The notes below the pieces were generated by a model. That model had not been told where the DNA came from and ran no database searches. It saw only the letters and a list, made by a program, of their open reading frames with translations. A stretch of 5,764 nt of DNA from Steroidobacteraceae bacterium (GTDB lineage: Bacteria > Pseudomonadota > Gammaproteobacteria > Steroidobacterales > Steroidobacteraceae): contig JALRHE010000171.1 in the NCBI GenBank assembly GCA_023253235.1, forward strand, positions 1-5,764, written 5' to 3'. This document shows positions 5,426-5,764 of the stretch, piece after piece; the first letter of the stretch is position 1, and every line of letters begins with the position of its first letter. Position numbers and translations under genes: made by a program.

Positions 5426-5764
5426 ATGACTGAACGAGTCGCCCAACTCGTGGAGAGCTTCTACGCCGACATTTGGAACAGACACGATAAGTCTGCGATT
5501 CCAAAACCGCTCTGCGCTGACTTCACCTTTCGCGGCTCTCTCGGACCCAGCAAAGTCGGCCACGAGGAGTTCGCCAGTTACGTTGATTTCGTTCATGACG
5601 CACTGGGCGATTATCGCTGCGACATTCAGGACTTGGTGGTCAGTGATCACAAAGCATTCGCCAAGATGCTGTTCTCGGGAATGCACCGCAAGACATTTTT
5701 AGGCTACGAACCCACATCACTGCGTGTTGAGTGGGCTGGCGCTGCGCTTTTCACTGTCAAGGAT
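5426..5764 (+). CDS. SnoaL-like / ester cyclase family protein, 3' end missing
   Basis: The reading frame is open from ATG 5426 to the window edge (113 residues). It is the first start after an in-frame stop at 5408-5410. The product begins MTERVAQLVESFYADIWN, then has FTFRGSLGPSKVGHEEFASY (33-52), DYRCDIQDLVVSD (62-74) and RVEWAGAALFTV (100-111). That spacing of FRGSLG, a VGHE-like turn and RxEWAGAA(L/F)F resembles SnoaL-like polyketide cyclase/ester cyclase proteins, which have an NTF2-like alpha+beta cone fold. Many members are uncharacterised, so no substrate is proposed. No Shine-Dalgarno sequence is seen. GC content is near 53% by hand count over 300 bases, lower than ispB, and the position just after a tRNA allows the gene to be an acquisition. 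The C-terminus lies outside the window. Confidence 0.8.
   Translation, partial: MTERVAQLVESFYADIWNRHDKSAIPKPLCADFTFRGSLGPSKVGHEEFASYVDFVHDALGDYRCDIQDLVVSDHKAFAKMLFSGMHRKTFLGYEPTSLRVEWAGAALFTVKD

Noticed and set aside
5366..5686. Minus-strand 106-codon open frame
   Set aside because: It runs into the tRNA 3' end and lies opposite the SnoaL-like frame, which has recognisable family motifs.

Overview
This window is a conserved housekeeping region of a proteobacterium, most likely a gammaproteobacterium with fairly high GC. The evidence is gene order together with protein similarity. The ispB / rplU-rpmA-obgE neighbourhood and the rpsT / murJ-ribF neighbourhood are both familiar gammaproteobacterial arrangements, and each product resembles its E. 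coli counterpart along its length. Genus cannot be fixed from the sequence. The proB gene that I recall next to obgE in pseudomonads, and the yhbE gene of E. coli, are both absent.

Layout from left to right. Positions 1-20 hold the first codons of ribF (minus strand). Positions 34-1587 hold murJ, the lipid II flippase (minus). A short divergent control region (1588-1692) carries a good sigma70-type promoter for rpsT. rpsT (ribosomal protein S20) lies at 1693-1956 on the plus strand and ends in an intrinsic terminator at 1996-2027. That terminator is embedded in the 3' end of a convergent gene for a small TfoX C-terminal-domain protein (2008-2499, minus). The latter is the last gene of a minus-strand unit rplU-rpmA-obgE-tfoX-like that starts at a strong promoter at 4204-4232. 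An intrinsic terminator between rpmA and obgE (3532-3561) probably lets only part of the transcription continue into obgE. Divergent from rplU, ispB (octaprenyl diphosphate synthase, 4324-5298) runs on the plus strand. It is followed after 12 bases by a tRNA-Pro(CGG) gene (5311-5387), then by the start of a SnoaL-like/NTF2-fold gene (5426 to the window edge).

The genes cover ribosome proteins (S20, L21, L27), ribosome assembly and stress GTPase function (ObgE), quinone side-chain synthesis (IspB), cell-wall precursor export (MurJ), flavin cofactor synthesis (RibF) and a tRNA for CCG codons. I see no mobile element, CRISPR array, phage gene or obvious new system. The less ordinary points are the TfoX C-terminal-only protein coupled to obgE, the terminator whose loop holds the opposite gene's stop codon, the rpmA-obgE terminator, a tRNA with no evident promoter of its own, and a lower-GC gene after that tRNA. 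There is no gene-free stretch longer than 300 bases; the longest is the 144-base rplU-ispB divergent region.
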